A stretch of 64,000 bases of DNA from Larix kaempferi (GCA_027924585.1 BSBM01000608.1:5148501-5212500), one strand, 5' to 3'; numbered from the stretch's first letter, positions 23,011 through 34,420 are shown. Translations and numbers: made by a program. Notes: generated from the letters alone by a model not told the origin.

Positions 23011-24563
23011 ATCTGCATAACTCTTCTACCTATCCTGAGCTTCCTTCAAATTCTATCTGATTTTAACAAATTCTTTATCATTTATGGTCCAAGCACTACT
23101 ATGTTCACTGGATCGTCCTAATTCACTAGATTTATGCATCCTTTGCCATACACCACCTCAAAAGGGCTCATCTTCAATGATGCTTGATTTCCATTGTTGT
23201 AGGAAAATTCTACCAAGTGTAGGTAGTCTTCCCACTTGGATGGCTTATCCATCACATACATCCTTAACATGTATTCAAGAATCTAGTTCACCCTCTCAGT
23301 CTGACCATTAGTTTGAGGATGATATGCTGTGCTGAAATTCAACTGAGTTCCTAATTCCTGGAGCAATCCTTTCCAAAAATTAGATGTGAACTTTGTGTCA
23401 TGATCTAAAACTATTTCCTTGGGCAATCCATGCAACCTGAATATCTATTTCATGAAGATATTTGGAATATCATTTTCCTTGTGAGTGGACTTAACTGGAA
23501 TGAAATGAGCTACATTTGATAGCTTGTCCACCACTACCATGATTGAATCATGCTTCTTCAATGTCATTGGAAAACCTGTTATAAAATCCATAAAGATCAC
23601 TTCCCGCTTCCATTCTGGAATGGAAAATGGCTGCAACAATCCTGCTGGATGTTGATGCTCTGCCTTGACCTGCTGGCAGTTTTGACACCTAACAATATAC
23701 TATGTTATGTCCTTCTTCATTCCATGCCAGAAGTACTGCTTCCTTGCTGTTGTTATAGTTTTCTGATATCCTAGGTGACCAGAATATGGCTTTTGATGTA
23801 TCTTATCTATCACAAGATTTCTCAAATATGCACTATCTGGAATGTACAGCCTGGTACCTTGATATATGAGAACATCACCTTCTCCAATCTGATATCCCGC
23901 ACACTTTTCATCCACATTACCTTGTTGTAACTCCTCCTTGATTTGGAGGTAACCTTCATCACTATCTTGAGCTTCAAGAACCCTTGCCTTCAAATCTGAT
24001 TTACAAACACTCACTGCTGCAATATGAAACCTTCTGCTGAGTGCACCTACAACCTTATTCTCCTTACCTTTGACATAATTAATATCCATGTCAAATTCAC
24101 AAAGAAAATCCACCCACCTGGTTTTCCTAGCATTTAGATTTGGCTGGTCAAACAAGTATTTTAAACTCATGTGATCAGTCCTGAGTTCAAATCTTCTGCC
24201 TAGAAGATAATGTCTCCACCTCTTGAGTGCATGAATTATGGCTACTAGCTCTAAGTCATGTGTGGCATAGTTCTTCTCATGCTCCTTCAACTTCCTTGAC
24301 TCATAACCAATTACAAACCCTTCTTGCATGAGTACTCCATCAAGCCCTTCAATGCAAGTATCTGTGCACACTACAAAATCTTTATTGGGATCCACAATCT
24401 TCAAGACAGGTGCACTAGTAAGCAATTCCTTCAACTGCTGAAAACTCTTCTCACATTTTTCAGACCATACAAATATGATATTTTTCCTTTGAAATGAAGT
24501 GATTGGGTGAGCTATCTTGGAGAAGCCTTCAATAAACCTTCTGTAGTAACCAACAAGACCCAT
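23011..24563 (-). pseudogene. Inner RNase H and integrase core
   Basis: 24563 leftward: [15 protein letters not shown] (RT connection), DFVVCTDTCIEGLDGVLMQ (RNase H first Asp), YATHDLELVAIIHALKRWRH (catalytic Glu), ELRTDHMSLKYL (third Asp). The integrase zinc site HQKPYSGHLGYQKT follows. The core at 23445-23639 has VIFMDFITGFPM with the first Asp. Near 23300 NGQTERVN keeps the catalytic Glu. Stops occur at about 23700 and 23440, and again near the end (VN then TAG). Confidence 0.85.
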
Positions 24564-25457
24564 AAAAGATCTTACATCTGCAACATTCTTGGGTGTGGAC
24601 TAATCCATTATGGCCTCAATCTTCTCTGGATCCACTACAATACCTTCTTCAATAATGACATGACCCAAGCACTGCGCCTTCTTTTGATAAAATTCACACT
24701 TGCTTAACTTGGCATACAGTTGGTGTTATCTAAGGACTTGCAACACCATCCTTAGATGCTCTTCATGCTCTTCTTCATTCCTTGAATAGACAATAATGTC
24801 ATCCAAGAATACAATGACAAACTTATCCAAGTATTGACTGAAGACACTATTCATGAGGCACATGAATGTGGGAGGTGCATTGGTAAGACCAAATGGCAAC
24901 ACTGTGAATTCATAATGACCATATCTAGTTCTGAAAGTTGTCTTATGGATGTCCTCTTCCTTAATCCTCACTTGATGGTACCCAGACCTCAATTCAATCT
25001 TAGAAAACACTCTAGCTTCCTTCATTTGATCACACAAGTCATCAATCCTTGGCAATGGATACTTGTTCTTTATTGTCACCTTATTTAACTGCCTGTAATC
25101 TATACACAATCACAAAGTTCCATATTTCTTCTTGAAAAACAACACAGGGGCACCCCAAGGAGATGCACTCGGTCTGATATACTCTTTATCCATTAATTCT
25201 TGCAGTTGCATCTTCAGTTCTACCAATTCTGGTGTGCTCATTTTGTAAGGAGATTTAGATATGGGTGCTGCACCTGGAACAAGATTAATGGAGAAGTCAA
25301 TATCTCTCTTGGGTGGAAGTCCTGGCACTTCATCAGGAAATACATCTTGGAATTCCTGCAATAGCTGAAAGTCTTCTATTCTCGATCCCTTATCCCCTGA
25401 TGAGTCTGATATGTGCAATGCATATAACTGACAACCCTTTCTATAAAAATTTCTCAA
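24564..25457 (-). pseudogene. Inner reverse transcriptase
   Basis: 25110-25457 reads [20 protein letters not shown] and [17 protein letters not shown]. 24726-25109 reads [37 protein letters not shown] (family FSKIDL; here the catalytic Asp position is Glu) and [15 protein letters not shown] with the FLDD active site. A TGA at 25110-25112 and a TAG at about 24601 are single-base decay. Thumb text [15 protein letters not shown] follows. The enzyme would copy element RNA in the virus-like particle. Confidence 0.85.
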
Positions 25458-26036
25458 CTGCAGGGATGAGACCTACCTCACTGAAACCTACCTTGGAATT
25501 CCTCTAACCAACCTTGGTCTTCCTTCTTCATTAAGGCATTCAAGTACCTTCTCATAGCAGTCAATCTTGGCTCTATGTCTTTCCAGCCAGTCCATACCTA
25601 TTAGGGCATCATAGGAGCCTAATGGTAGAACATTCAAATTTGCTTTGGTGAGGAACCCATTCAACTCTATGGAGCACTCCTTCACTACTTCACTCACTTT
25701 TCTCTTGGTACTTGTGGCTATTTGGACTAACCAAGGCCTACTATGGTTTACTTTACCAAGAGAACAACCTTCAACTATCTTAGGAGACACATAGCTATGA
25801 GTAGATCCTAGATCAATTAAAACATAACTAGATTGATTAGCGATCTTACCTTCAACTTCTACCACTATTGATTGGTGGTCTACTTGGTGATCATCCAAAG
25901 CTACATAGATTATAGGTGTTGCTCTTGCCATATCTTCTATTGTGGTTGCTTCTTCAATGTTGTGCAAGCTTCGAGGATTCCCCCTTCTAAGTGGACAATC
26001 TCTAAGCATGTGGTTTCCTCCACAACCCCAACACAA
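25458..26036 (-). pseudogene. Inner gag zinc knuckle and protease
   Basis: It begins with CWGCGGNHMLRDCP, a CX2CX3HX4C knuckle with all ligands. Then comes the protease: SSYVLIDLGSTHSYVSP with DLG at the active site where the family has D(S/T/P)G, and GSYDALIGMDWL as the conserved second half. Stops follow IPR at 25488 before the RT. The same frame as RT and integrase suggests a single gag-pol polyprotein. Confidence 0.8.
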
Positions 26037-26065
26037 AAGTGGTCATTTTGATGTCTTAGCTGCTG

Positions 26066-26844
26066 CTACAACTGGTTTGAATCCACTTCTTGCTTGTTGT
26101 CCCTGTGGAAAAGTTCTGGGTTGATTTTTGAATGGTGGTTTGAATCCACTTCTCCTTGGTTCAAAATTTCCTTTCCACGCTGGTTGCAACTCTGACTTAC
26201 CCTTGCTCTACTCATAGCATGCATGACCATTCTAATAACTTCATCAAGACTAGGTGGGTTGAAAAATTCAATCTTATCTCTGAAATTCGATGGTAGGCTA
26301 CGAAGGAAACATTGAATCTTCACTCTTTCATCCTTGATGTAGTCTACATAGATCAACAAATCTAAAAACTTATGAACATGCTCTTCAATAGAATTCTGCC
26401 CCAATCTGAATTCATCGAACTCCTTTCTCTTGTTGTCATAATACCTAGTTGATAGGTATTTTTCCTTGAAATATCTTTGAATCTCTCCTAATTGATCCTT
26501 CTTTCACTGGTTCTCTTCACTTGTATGAGGTGTTCCCACCAAATGGAAGCTCTGCCATTCAGATTGTATATGGAAACTCTGGCTTTCTCATTCCACGAGT
26601 AATCATGGATCCTGAAGTACTTCTTTATTCCAAGAAGCCATGCCTCATCCTCTTAACCTGTTTTGATTTCTCCATCAAATGTAGGAGGTCTTTCCTTCCT
26701 AAATTCTCCTTGTGGGACTCCTTTGGATTTTCCTCTTCTCTCAGTTCTGCTGGAAGTGTGCCTAGGGCTCTTTTGAGAATCTCTAGAGTGTCCCGACCTG
26801 CTAGACAACGATCCTGAAGAGGGTGTTCTATGCCTTCTGCTCAT
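26066..26844 (-). pseudogene. Inner gag capsid region
   Basis: 26653-26844 gives a Ser/Arg-rich start (MSRRHRTPSSGSLSSRSGHS) and ERPPTFDGEIKTG. The next segment, in other frames, reads [19 protein letters not shown]-like text. 26066-26404 gives SIEEHVHKFLDLLIYVDYIK and KIQCFLRSLPSNFRDKIEF. This matches the gag domain of the neighbouring 35-44 kb element. At least two frameshifts are present. Confidence 0.8.
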
Positions 26845-27420
26845 AGAACCCCTTCTAGGGCTCGGAGACCTCTGCCTAGAACGACCTTTGGAGCGACTAC
26901 TTGCATTTATCTATTCTTTGGTCAAGTTTCTTGGGTTAGACCCGATATTTACCCTCCGATGCATATCGGTAAGGCTCTGCAAAATGGCTGCATTGAGCTC
27001 GTGTTGCTCTTCCTAAGCCTTCATCATCCTCTCATTAAAACTTACCATTGTCTCAACCAAGTTCTAGGGAGTTACCTATTTCCTTCTTCCATTGGATTAT
27101 GTTTCAGTATGTGCTTCTTGCACATTCTCTCCTAGAGAATCTTCCTCATGCTCATAAGGAACTTGTGCGTCGTTAATGGTCACCATTCTCGCTTTCTTGC
27201 ATGCGGCCTCGTTGTACGATTCAACTATCAATATGTTGTAGTCACTGTGCATGATATAACATTTATTAGACAACATAAGAGTGCATAAAACTTAAAACAT
27301 CCATAGAGTCTGGAATCAACCAGTCAGTAAGAAATTTTAGGTTAAAACAACACCGCGGACGCTTATCTGTTTGTGAATTCGTTCACGGTTTGTCCCAAGC
27401 AGCCCTAGTGCTGTAACTTG

Positions 27421-27433
27421 AGCTCTGATACCA
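27421..27433 (-). other. Primer binding site of the inner element
   Basis: The minus strand reads TGGTATCAGAGCT three bases after the 5' LTR end, complementary to the 3' end of plant initiator tRNA-Met. It fixes the element's orientation. Confidence 0.9.
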
Positions 27434-28396
27434 CTCTGTCACGTCCCCAACCCCTCCATTACCTTCATAGGTGGTGGGAGACCCCCAGATCCATTTTTTT
27501 TCTCCAAAACCTTCCATTTTCACACACAACCGCAATGGCTTTCGATCCACAATCCTCCCTTCCGCAATCTGCAATCCACATTGCGGAACTCAGAAGTCAG
27601 ATTTCCAAACTTACCTGCTCTGGAATACATCGCCTCTTCAATATTCATTGCGGAACTTGGAACTGCAGGAATCCAAAATTCACACTCCGGTAAAACACCC
27701 CTTCCACAATCTTGCAATCCACATTGCGGAACTCGGAACCGCGAAAGTCCAAATTGTCATCTCGGTGAAATTCTCCTTCCGATTTCCGTAATCCGCGATC
27801 TACATTGTGGGTGTGGAAAGGCAGAAGTCCAACCGCATGAATCCAAGTTGATCACTGGCCTCCGCAATCCGCATTGCAGATGCGAGAATGTGGAACCACA
27901 CTCTCTGCAACAACAAACTTCCCAGGGACATAACTTCCTCCTCCTTAAGCCAAATTGGGCAAGGTTGGTACCATTGGAAATCTCTTGGAGAGCTCTATTC
28001 ATTGGTGTACTCTCCTATCCCACCTAAGGTTTCCAACCTTGTCAATTTTCCAACTGAAGTTATGCTTATAACTCCCTTCATTGTGCCTTTAACCTTCAAC
28101 AAGAACTTTACTTGCCTCCTGCCATAACTTTGTCCTTCCTTTGCCCCCATAGAGAGGTTATGAACACCACAAGGGCCATACAAATATTTTCCCCTATCTA
28201 GGTGAGGCCAATCATTCCTTTAAACCAAGTATGCAATGCATGAAGAAACACATAGAGTGAATGAAACTAAGGCTAATGCATACATCTACACATGTAAAAT
28301 TAGCAATGCTTATACACAGCTTAGTTGGGAGAGATTCCAAATATATTTCAAGGAAAAATACCTAAGGATAATTCATGCAAATGAATGAGGCATTCA

Positions 28397-28633
28397 ATGT
28401 GAACCAGTGAAAGAAAGATCAGTTGGGAGAGATTCCTAATATATTTCAAGGAAAAATACCTATCGGCTAGGTATTATGACAACAAGAGAAAGGAGTTCAA
28501 TGAACTCAGATTGGGGCAGAATTCCATGGAAGAGCATGTTCATAAGTTTTTAGATTTGTTGAGGTATGTAGACTACATCAAGGATGAAAGAGTGAATATT
28601 CAATGTTTCCTTGGTAGCCTACCACCCAAGCAG
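28397..28633 (+). pseudogene. Inverted gag fragment captured in the 5' LTR
   Basis: The plus strand here (from about CCAGTGAAAGAAAGATCAG to TTTCCTTGGTAGCCTACCA) matches the minus strand of the element's own gag at about 26300-26520. In translation it gives SMEEHVHKFLDLLRYVDYIK and GSLPP. It is therefore about 230 bp of gag lying opposite to the element's reading direction. It sits between two copies of the LTR stretch ending GGAAAAATACCTAAGG. Confidence 0.85.
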
Positions 28634-29124
28634 TCCTTCAAACCAAATATGCAGAGCATGAAGAAACACATAGAATGAATGAAACTAAGGCTAATTCATA
28701 CATCTACACATGTAAAATTAGCAATGCTCATACACAGCTCAGTTGGGAGAGATTCCAAAGATATTTCAAGGAAAAATACCTAAGGCTGATTCATGCAAAT
28801 GAATGAGGCATTCAATGTGAACTCAACCTTCAACTCAAGCTTATACACAGTCTGCTTATCAATCAAATTTATATAAACATTCATTCAATAAGTTGGACAT
28901 TAACACAAGAGCATAACACATGAAACATCAACATTTACTCCATAGAATACTTATCCTTGAATTCTTGAAGCTGCCCAATCAACTGACTAAGTGAGAGCCA
29001 CGTTCCACCCAACCTTAGGTCTCTGTCCAACCTATACTCTTTCAGCTGAGAGACCAACCCTGAGTTGGGCTATGTATCCACTAAGGAGGGATAAGGACTC
29101 TCTCACAGTCAAGATCTCATCCCC

Positions 29125-29430
29125 ATACTAAGCCAATCTGTAGTTGGTTTTGTCAAGCATACCAGAGAAGAGGGATGCTAAGCCAACCTACAGTGGTTTT
29201 ATCAAGCATGCAGGGTAGACTAGTCTTGCTAAGCCAACCTACAATTGGGTTTATCAAGCATACAAGGACAACATAACCATGCTAAGACAACCTACAGTTG
29301 GGTTTATCAAGCATACAAGGGAAACATAACCATGCTAAGCCAACCTGCAGTTGGGTTTATCAAGCATACAAGGTAGAATAGTCATGCTAAGCCAACCTGT
29401 AGTTGGGTTTATCAAGCATACAAGGGAAAC
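29125..29430. repeat. 52-bp minisatellite in the inner 5' LTR
   Basis: Six units match those at 21231-21535 in sequence and order, so the array was present in the LTR before this insertion was made. Confidence 0.85.
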
Positions 29431-30459
29431 AGGGAGGATATTGTTAAGCTAGTGAGCTCAACTACAGAGCTACATGCATCTCAACACTCAGCATATATGG
29501 CACGCACATTACCTACCTCACCCAACACAAGGAAGGCCCTCTTCTTTGTTGTAGAGTCCCTCAAGTCCCCTTCCCTTCCAATGCTATTCAGGGTGGGCAT
29601 AGAAAGGTCCAACTTCTAGTTCTGTGAGATTATAGCTCTCACTTGGTTTATCAAGCATTCCAAGCCTAAATCGACCTTCTATCTCTGTTAATCCAGCTGG
29701 CTCTTCTCAGGGTTGCAGACTAAGCTCTGTCCTGGAGTTTAACTCTCTGCAAACATAACCCAGGTATTCTCATGGCTCTGTAGTTCATCTTAGGGTTTTC
29801 TATGTCATTCCACTCTGTAAGTTTCGTTCACATGGAAATCACGTTTTCCTTCTCTGCTCACGGCTTAGCTCTGTAATGCCATTCCATGACTGAATGCATG
29901 AATGAATGAGTGAGTCCCCCCTTGGTTTTCGAGTCAACCATGGGTAGTCGTCTGAACGCTAGATTCCCAGGTGGTTTAGTGTCTTAGGGAACAACTAACA
30001 CAGGCCATGCCCTACCATACGGATTCGCTGGGTCACCCCATACTCAATCGGATTCATCAATAGGGTTTCTCAACCACTCTCTTACAACAACAATAAATGT
30101 CAGCATGGAGGTCAAATGGGTTCATAAATGAATAAGTGGCAGCATGGGCTCCCATCCCATAATCCCCTCACCTCTCCCTAGTGGATGCACATGGCCCCTT
30201 CTCATTCCCTGCCTCCTTAGCCGGTTTTCTTGGTAATACATTGCATTATTTAAATGTTTACATCATTTACAATATTTCATGGCTTAACAGCCCATGAATA
30301 ATCAAACTGTCAAATACTTGCCTATGCAATTAAACCTTAAGCATCCACTCGTGGGGCCTTGGCCTTGAGCTCCACACTAGGGAAATACACCTTGCATATA
30401 CACAATATTTACATTAAGACCAATAAGCACTAAGGGAAAAATAGGGGTATTACACCTTG

Positions 30460-31157
30460 CATAACAAACAAGGATTCTTGACTTTACTTTTACGACCCTT
30501 AACCATAGATTCGTTGGTCGATGGGGTATCATCAGTATGATGCCCAGAGGATGATGATATAGGTTGTCTGGGGGTTTTAGACCACTCTTCTAATACTCTG
30601 TAAAGACCAGGAAAATCCTTAAGAAGGTGATCCCCCCTGCAAATCCTTCAAGGGAACTTGGGTTTTCGAGGTGTTTGACTAGAAAGAGCATTGTTAGGGG
30701 TAGCCAGTTGATGTTGGGTCTCTTTATTATTATTCTTCTTCTTAACCTTCCTTTTCTTCTTCTTCTTATCTTCTTGATTACTAGCATCACAACCTTTATT
30801 AAGCAAGGAAGAAGAAACGAAATAAGATACATCCGACGAAGAAGACGAAGGATCAATTTGGGATTGATGCTCTCATGATGGAGATTTAACATTTGAAGCA
30901 TTAGGTGCATTTAAGATCGTTGGATTGGAGAATAACCATGCTGGTAATCCTATAGGCAATCCAGGAAGATTCAAAGTAGCAACAAAGGGAGGACCAATAT
31001 ATCCAAATGGAGGAAAAACAAAAGGAACCCCTTGAAAGGGGGTCTCTTGATTGGTAGTCCCAAAAGGAGCTTGGGTGCATGTAGATGATGGGCGATTAAT
31101 TCTAGGTGTGAATGGTTTGGGAGTCATCCCATGCTGGCTCACGAAAAAAGAGCTCAA
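30460..31157 (-). pseudogene. Outer element gag part (right of the inner insertion)
   Basis: The minus strand from 31157 reads MSSFFVSQHGMTPKPFTPRI, a Pro/Phe-rich stretch (FVFPPFGYIGPP), a single TGA near 30874, then Ser-rich and Lys-rich text (SSSSSDVSYFVSS, EDKKKKKRKVKKKNNNKE). It ends GRKSKVKNPCLLC exactly at the inner insertion. The basic run followed by CX2C is a nucleocapsid-like RNA-binding end. The capsid part of gag was not recognised further upstream. Confidence 0.6.
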
Positions 31158-33215
31158 AGACCCTCAGAAAACCGAGCGTGCAAAAGGGGAGCTAGAATTA
31201 AAAAATAGGCACACAGGACAAAAAGAAAGCTAAAAAAACTTTACTGGGACCGATGCCACATCAAGCGAGCTATAACAAAAATGCCAGAAAGCCAACAAGC
31301 AGCACTAAACATAAAAAGACCATCTACAAGGTATATGAGCAGGCAATTCTCCTATCTAAGATCCGAAAACCTCAACATATACTATCCTCCGCAAGGTGAT
31401 GAAATCCAAGTCAGAAAATACGAAATGAGAGAGCAATAAAGATGATGGGATATCCATCTACCAGAAGGGATCCTAGGTAAAAGAGGCCTAGAAGAAAGGT
31501 CACTAAGATATCTCGTTCATGACACGTATGGGAAGGTTTACTGGAGCTTCTACCTTTTGGCCCTTGTACAACCCGTATGGAAGCCATAAAATACAAGGAA
31601 GACAATGGATTGATGTCCTTAGGCACTAAATGGAGTGCGATATTCCACAGAGTCCGTCCGGATCTAGTCCTTTCTGCTTATCCCCGTAGAACGGGAGCCC
31701 CCACAACAAATTGGTGTATAACCATGTCAAAAAATACAAGAGGATTTGATCACCCTAAAAGAAAACAACTATGTCTCAGATGTAAAACGACAAGGGGGAT
31801 TATGTGGATTCCTATCCCCAATGTCCTATCTAACTACACAATTCTTTTATGTCCTCAAATGAGGTTAATGTGTGTTTAGTTGGGTATGAATTTTAAGGGT
31901 TTGTTGTTTTACTCAAAAGGGAGCGGAAGTGCAACTTGATGGTGTGTAGACTCGACTCAAAGCATACAAAAATGGATGAATTATGCAAGTCTTTTCTTCA
32001 ATGAAATTCTAGCTACGGGAGGGAGAGTTCTTTTTCATTCCCAAATGCAAGAGACACAAATGTAAATTCAATTTGATATTTTTAATGAATGATAACCAAT
32101 CATGTAAAACCATACCCAAACTATCTTAAAGTGAGAAAACGAGATTTGTCTATCAATAACTAATGCAAAAATTCTAATTTGTTTCCTATCTTTTTATACT
32201 TAAAAAAGCCACATCTAAGCTATGGGAAAGAAAGTTTTTGTACACGTTTCCAATCAAATGCAATGCAAAGAAAAAAATCCAATAACTTTTTGTAACTCAA
32301 ATGCACAAGAACTTGAAATAATCTTTTCTTCCTCTTATGAATGTAAGACCAAGAATGTAAAATGATCAAACTAGTGCAAGAAGGAAATTTATGTTTTTCA
32401 AGCTTGTAAATCTAGCAAAGGGGAGACAAAAACAAGCTTTTCTTTGAACAAAAATGGAAACAAAGAATCGATCTACCCCAATAACCAGTAAATAGCTAAA
32501 GATGCAAAGGAAACAAAGTGTAAAACCCAAGAAAATGACTTCAAAAGACAAGGATGTCCCAATTTTTTCAAATCCAATCAAAGCAATCCAAATGACACGA
32601 AAAATCCCAAAAGGTTGAAGAAACCTTAATATGGGTCAAAGGGGCTATAGGATACACGATCTGATTTTTTTCCAAATTTGATGTTTATTTTAATCAAATC
32701 TAGTGCAAAAAATTCCTAAAAATGAAAACAAACACACACTCAAACTGTGGATGCAAGAGCACTTATGGATCCTAACACTATACAACAAGAGGTCAGGGAA
32801 ATAACCTTGAATCAACATACCAAGCCAAACCCTAGCAAGAAGCTTCCAAAAACCCAAAACAGAGGATTTTTGTCCCTATACAGACCAACACAGAGTGAAA
32901 ATATGAGATTTTTCGCGCTCTGGAACACTATGGGGTAGCGAAAATAAGATATTTCCGCCTAGACTATTGCAGGGACGCAAAAATATGTTTATTTTCGCTC
33001 TATAGTGAATAGGGAGGGCACACAAATATATTGTAAGGAGGCAAGGGTGAATGTTTGAGAAGAAAATTATGAATTTCTAAGGTTCTCAAACCCAGAGAAC
33101 TTGATAATGAGGATTAAAATGATAAATAAATGTAAAAAACTGAATAATTGCAGAGATAGGAAATCAAATCCTAAAGATTTGATGGCAAATTAAACGTGGG
33201 ATGGAAAATTAATTC
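31158..33215 (-). other. 5' internal region of the outer element
   Basis: No recognised protein domain; the minus frame at 31411-31626 is unassigned. A hairpin-rich stretch at about 32910-33005 repeats the TTTCGCGC/GCGAAAAT words of the LTR. The bases beside the LTR (minus strand GAATTAATTTTCC) do not match a familiar tRNA primer site. Confidence 0.45.
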
Positions 33216-34265
33216 TGTGCTAGAGAATTCTTCCTACAGATAGTTAAACCCTCTCATAAATCAAACTAGACTCCTAGATGTGCAATTTATGACAGAAACA
33301 AAACAAATAGACACTAGATTCTTCCTAAATCTAATTCATACATAAACTAACGAGTTATGGATAAGAGAAACAGATAGGTGACATACCTTAAACTCGACGG
33401 TTGTCCTTGCTTCTCTCGGATTGCTCCAATTCCAATATTTGATCGTAGACTCGAGAACTTGTAAAAGAATAGAAGACAATACCTTCTCCAAAGCAGTATA
33501 TATATAACCACGATCTAACAATGAAACATAAGCAATTTCATGCATTCACAATTGAAGACATGAAATGGGAAGAATAGGCTAAGTTATCATATTAGAGAAA
33601 CCAAAGAAGATGATTACAAGTGTTTTCACCTTGATGTCCAAAGCAATGGCACTTCCTTCCAAGATTTCTCCTCTTGCTGTCTCTGCAAAACCCTCAAGAC
33701 CATAGGTTTGATGCCTCCAATTGTTCTCCCTTTAATTCATGGATGGACTCCTTCTTATAGGATCTGGGAGTCCAACTACTAAGAGAGGAAGGTATATCTA
33801 GGTGAGTAAATGGTGGATCAAGGAGTTGAACCAGGCTAAAGAGGGAGGATGATGTGAGATTCGAAGGGAATCCCAATCCCAATAAAATCTCCCCGGAGCT
33901 AAGATCCACAATCCAAGTTAAATAGGTTGTTAAGGAATTTCCGTGCCCTCAACACTGAGCATAGAGTGAAAATGTTGATATTTCCGCGCCCCTGCAAGGC
34001 GCGGAAATTTTGTATTTTCGCGCCTTGCACCATTAGCAGGGCGCGGAAATATGGGTAAAGTTGGCTCAATGAGATGGCATTTGGCTCAATGAGGTGGCAT
34101 CCAACTATCATCGGTTGGATTTACCTCCAAGGAAGGCTAGGGAGGGGACCAACTAGGTGGAAATGAGTCTCAACACTTGGTAGGAGGTAGGACCATTAGG
34201 TTTTGCATGGTGATATGACATGAAGACTTGAAATGATGCTCAAATCGACAATTTGAGGTATAACA
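33216..34265 (-). repeat. 5' LTR of the outer element
   Basis: A 1,050-bp partner of 15115-16173. On the minus strand it runs TGTTATACC to CTAGCACA. It carries two stacked inverted repeats with E2F-like cores (33980-34008 and 34014-34050). Confidence 0.8.
33980..34050. promoter_or_regulatory. Paired palindromes with E2F-like cores in the outer LTR
   Basis: Arms ATTTCCGCGCC (33980-33990) and GGCGCGGAAAT (33998-34008) are perfectly complementary. A second pair, ATTTTCGCGCC (34014-34024) and GGCGCGGAAAT (34040-34050), has one mismatch. TTTCCGCGCC and TTTCGCGCC fit the plant E2F/DP consensus (TTTSSCGC class). They lie about 215-285 bases into the LTR, in its likely U3. Regulation by E2F is inferred from the motif alone. 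Confidence 0.45.
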
Positions 34266-34420
34266 ACTCTTCAAAAGGGGTCTCTTGCTTGATGAAGGAA
34301 CAAGTAATGTTTGGGAATTACATAATGACATCAGTATAATTGGATTCAAGGACACTTTTTACTTGACTCACTGGCCTGCGGGCATCTTTTTGTTTGCATG
34401 CACGAATGACTGTTGTCATA
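34266..34420 (+). mobile_element. LINE 3' remnant after the outer insertion
   Basis: Skipping ACTCT, the frame reads KRGLLLDEGTSNVWELHND and GFKDTFYLTHW, the usual LINE ORF2 end after RNase H (SK.GL...G.W pattern). It continues the frame that stops at 15114. The coding text fades near 34415. No poly-A tail follows at once; an A10 run occurs at about 34620. Confidence 0.6.

Larger units (their letters stand above)
20024..30454 (-). mobile_element. Inner Ty3/gypsy chromovirus (decayed)
   Basis: This is a complete element by structure: LTRs 20024-22526 and 27437-30454, a perfect 5-bp target duplication CCTTG (20019-20023 and 30455-30459), an initiator tRNA-Met primer site and a polypurine tract. 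Domain order on the minus strand is gag, protease, RT, RNase H, integrase, chromodomain-like tail. The coding region uses three frames and has many stops. It landed inside the zinc knuckle of the outer element. The chromodomain-like end and the long LTRs suggest the Tekay/Del lineage, which is inference. Confidence 0.9.
27437..30454 (-). repeat. 5' LTR of the inner chromovirus (3.0 kb, with extra segment)
   Basis: Homologous to 20024-22526 but about 515 bp longer. It starts (minus strand) TGTAATACCCC at 30454 and ends GGGGACGTGACA at 27437. The extra length lies around 28290-28800, where a stretch of LTR is duplicated around an inverted gag piece. The 52-bp array is at about 29125-29430 and the CAAGGCC motif at 30351-30367. 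Confidence 0.9.
15115..34265 (-). mobile_element. Outer non-autonomous LTR retrotransposon, opened by the inner element
   Basis: Two same-orientation LTRs of about 1.05 kb (15115-16173 and 33216-34265) bracket 17 kb, 10.4 kb of which is the inner chromovirus. The element itself is about 8.7 kb. LTR termini are TGTTATACC...CTAGCACA on the minus strand. The flanks GGTCT (15110-15114) and ACTCT (34266-34270) match at 3 of 5 bases, so they may be a decayed duplication. LINE coding text before 15115 resumes after 34270, which supports these borders independently. Internal coding is limited to a gag zinc knuckle and a protease. No RT, RNase H or integrase was seen. No standard primer site was recognised next to 33216. 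Confidence 0.75.

Noticed and set aside
34266-34270. Treating ACTCT/GGTCT as a proven target duplication of the outer element
   Set aside because: Only 3 of 5 bases agree. The border is supported instead by resumption of LINE codons, so I report it as possible decay only.
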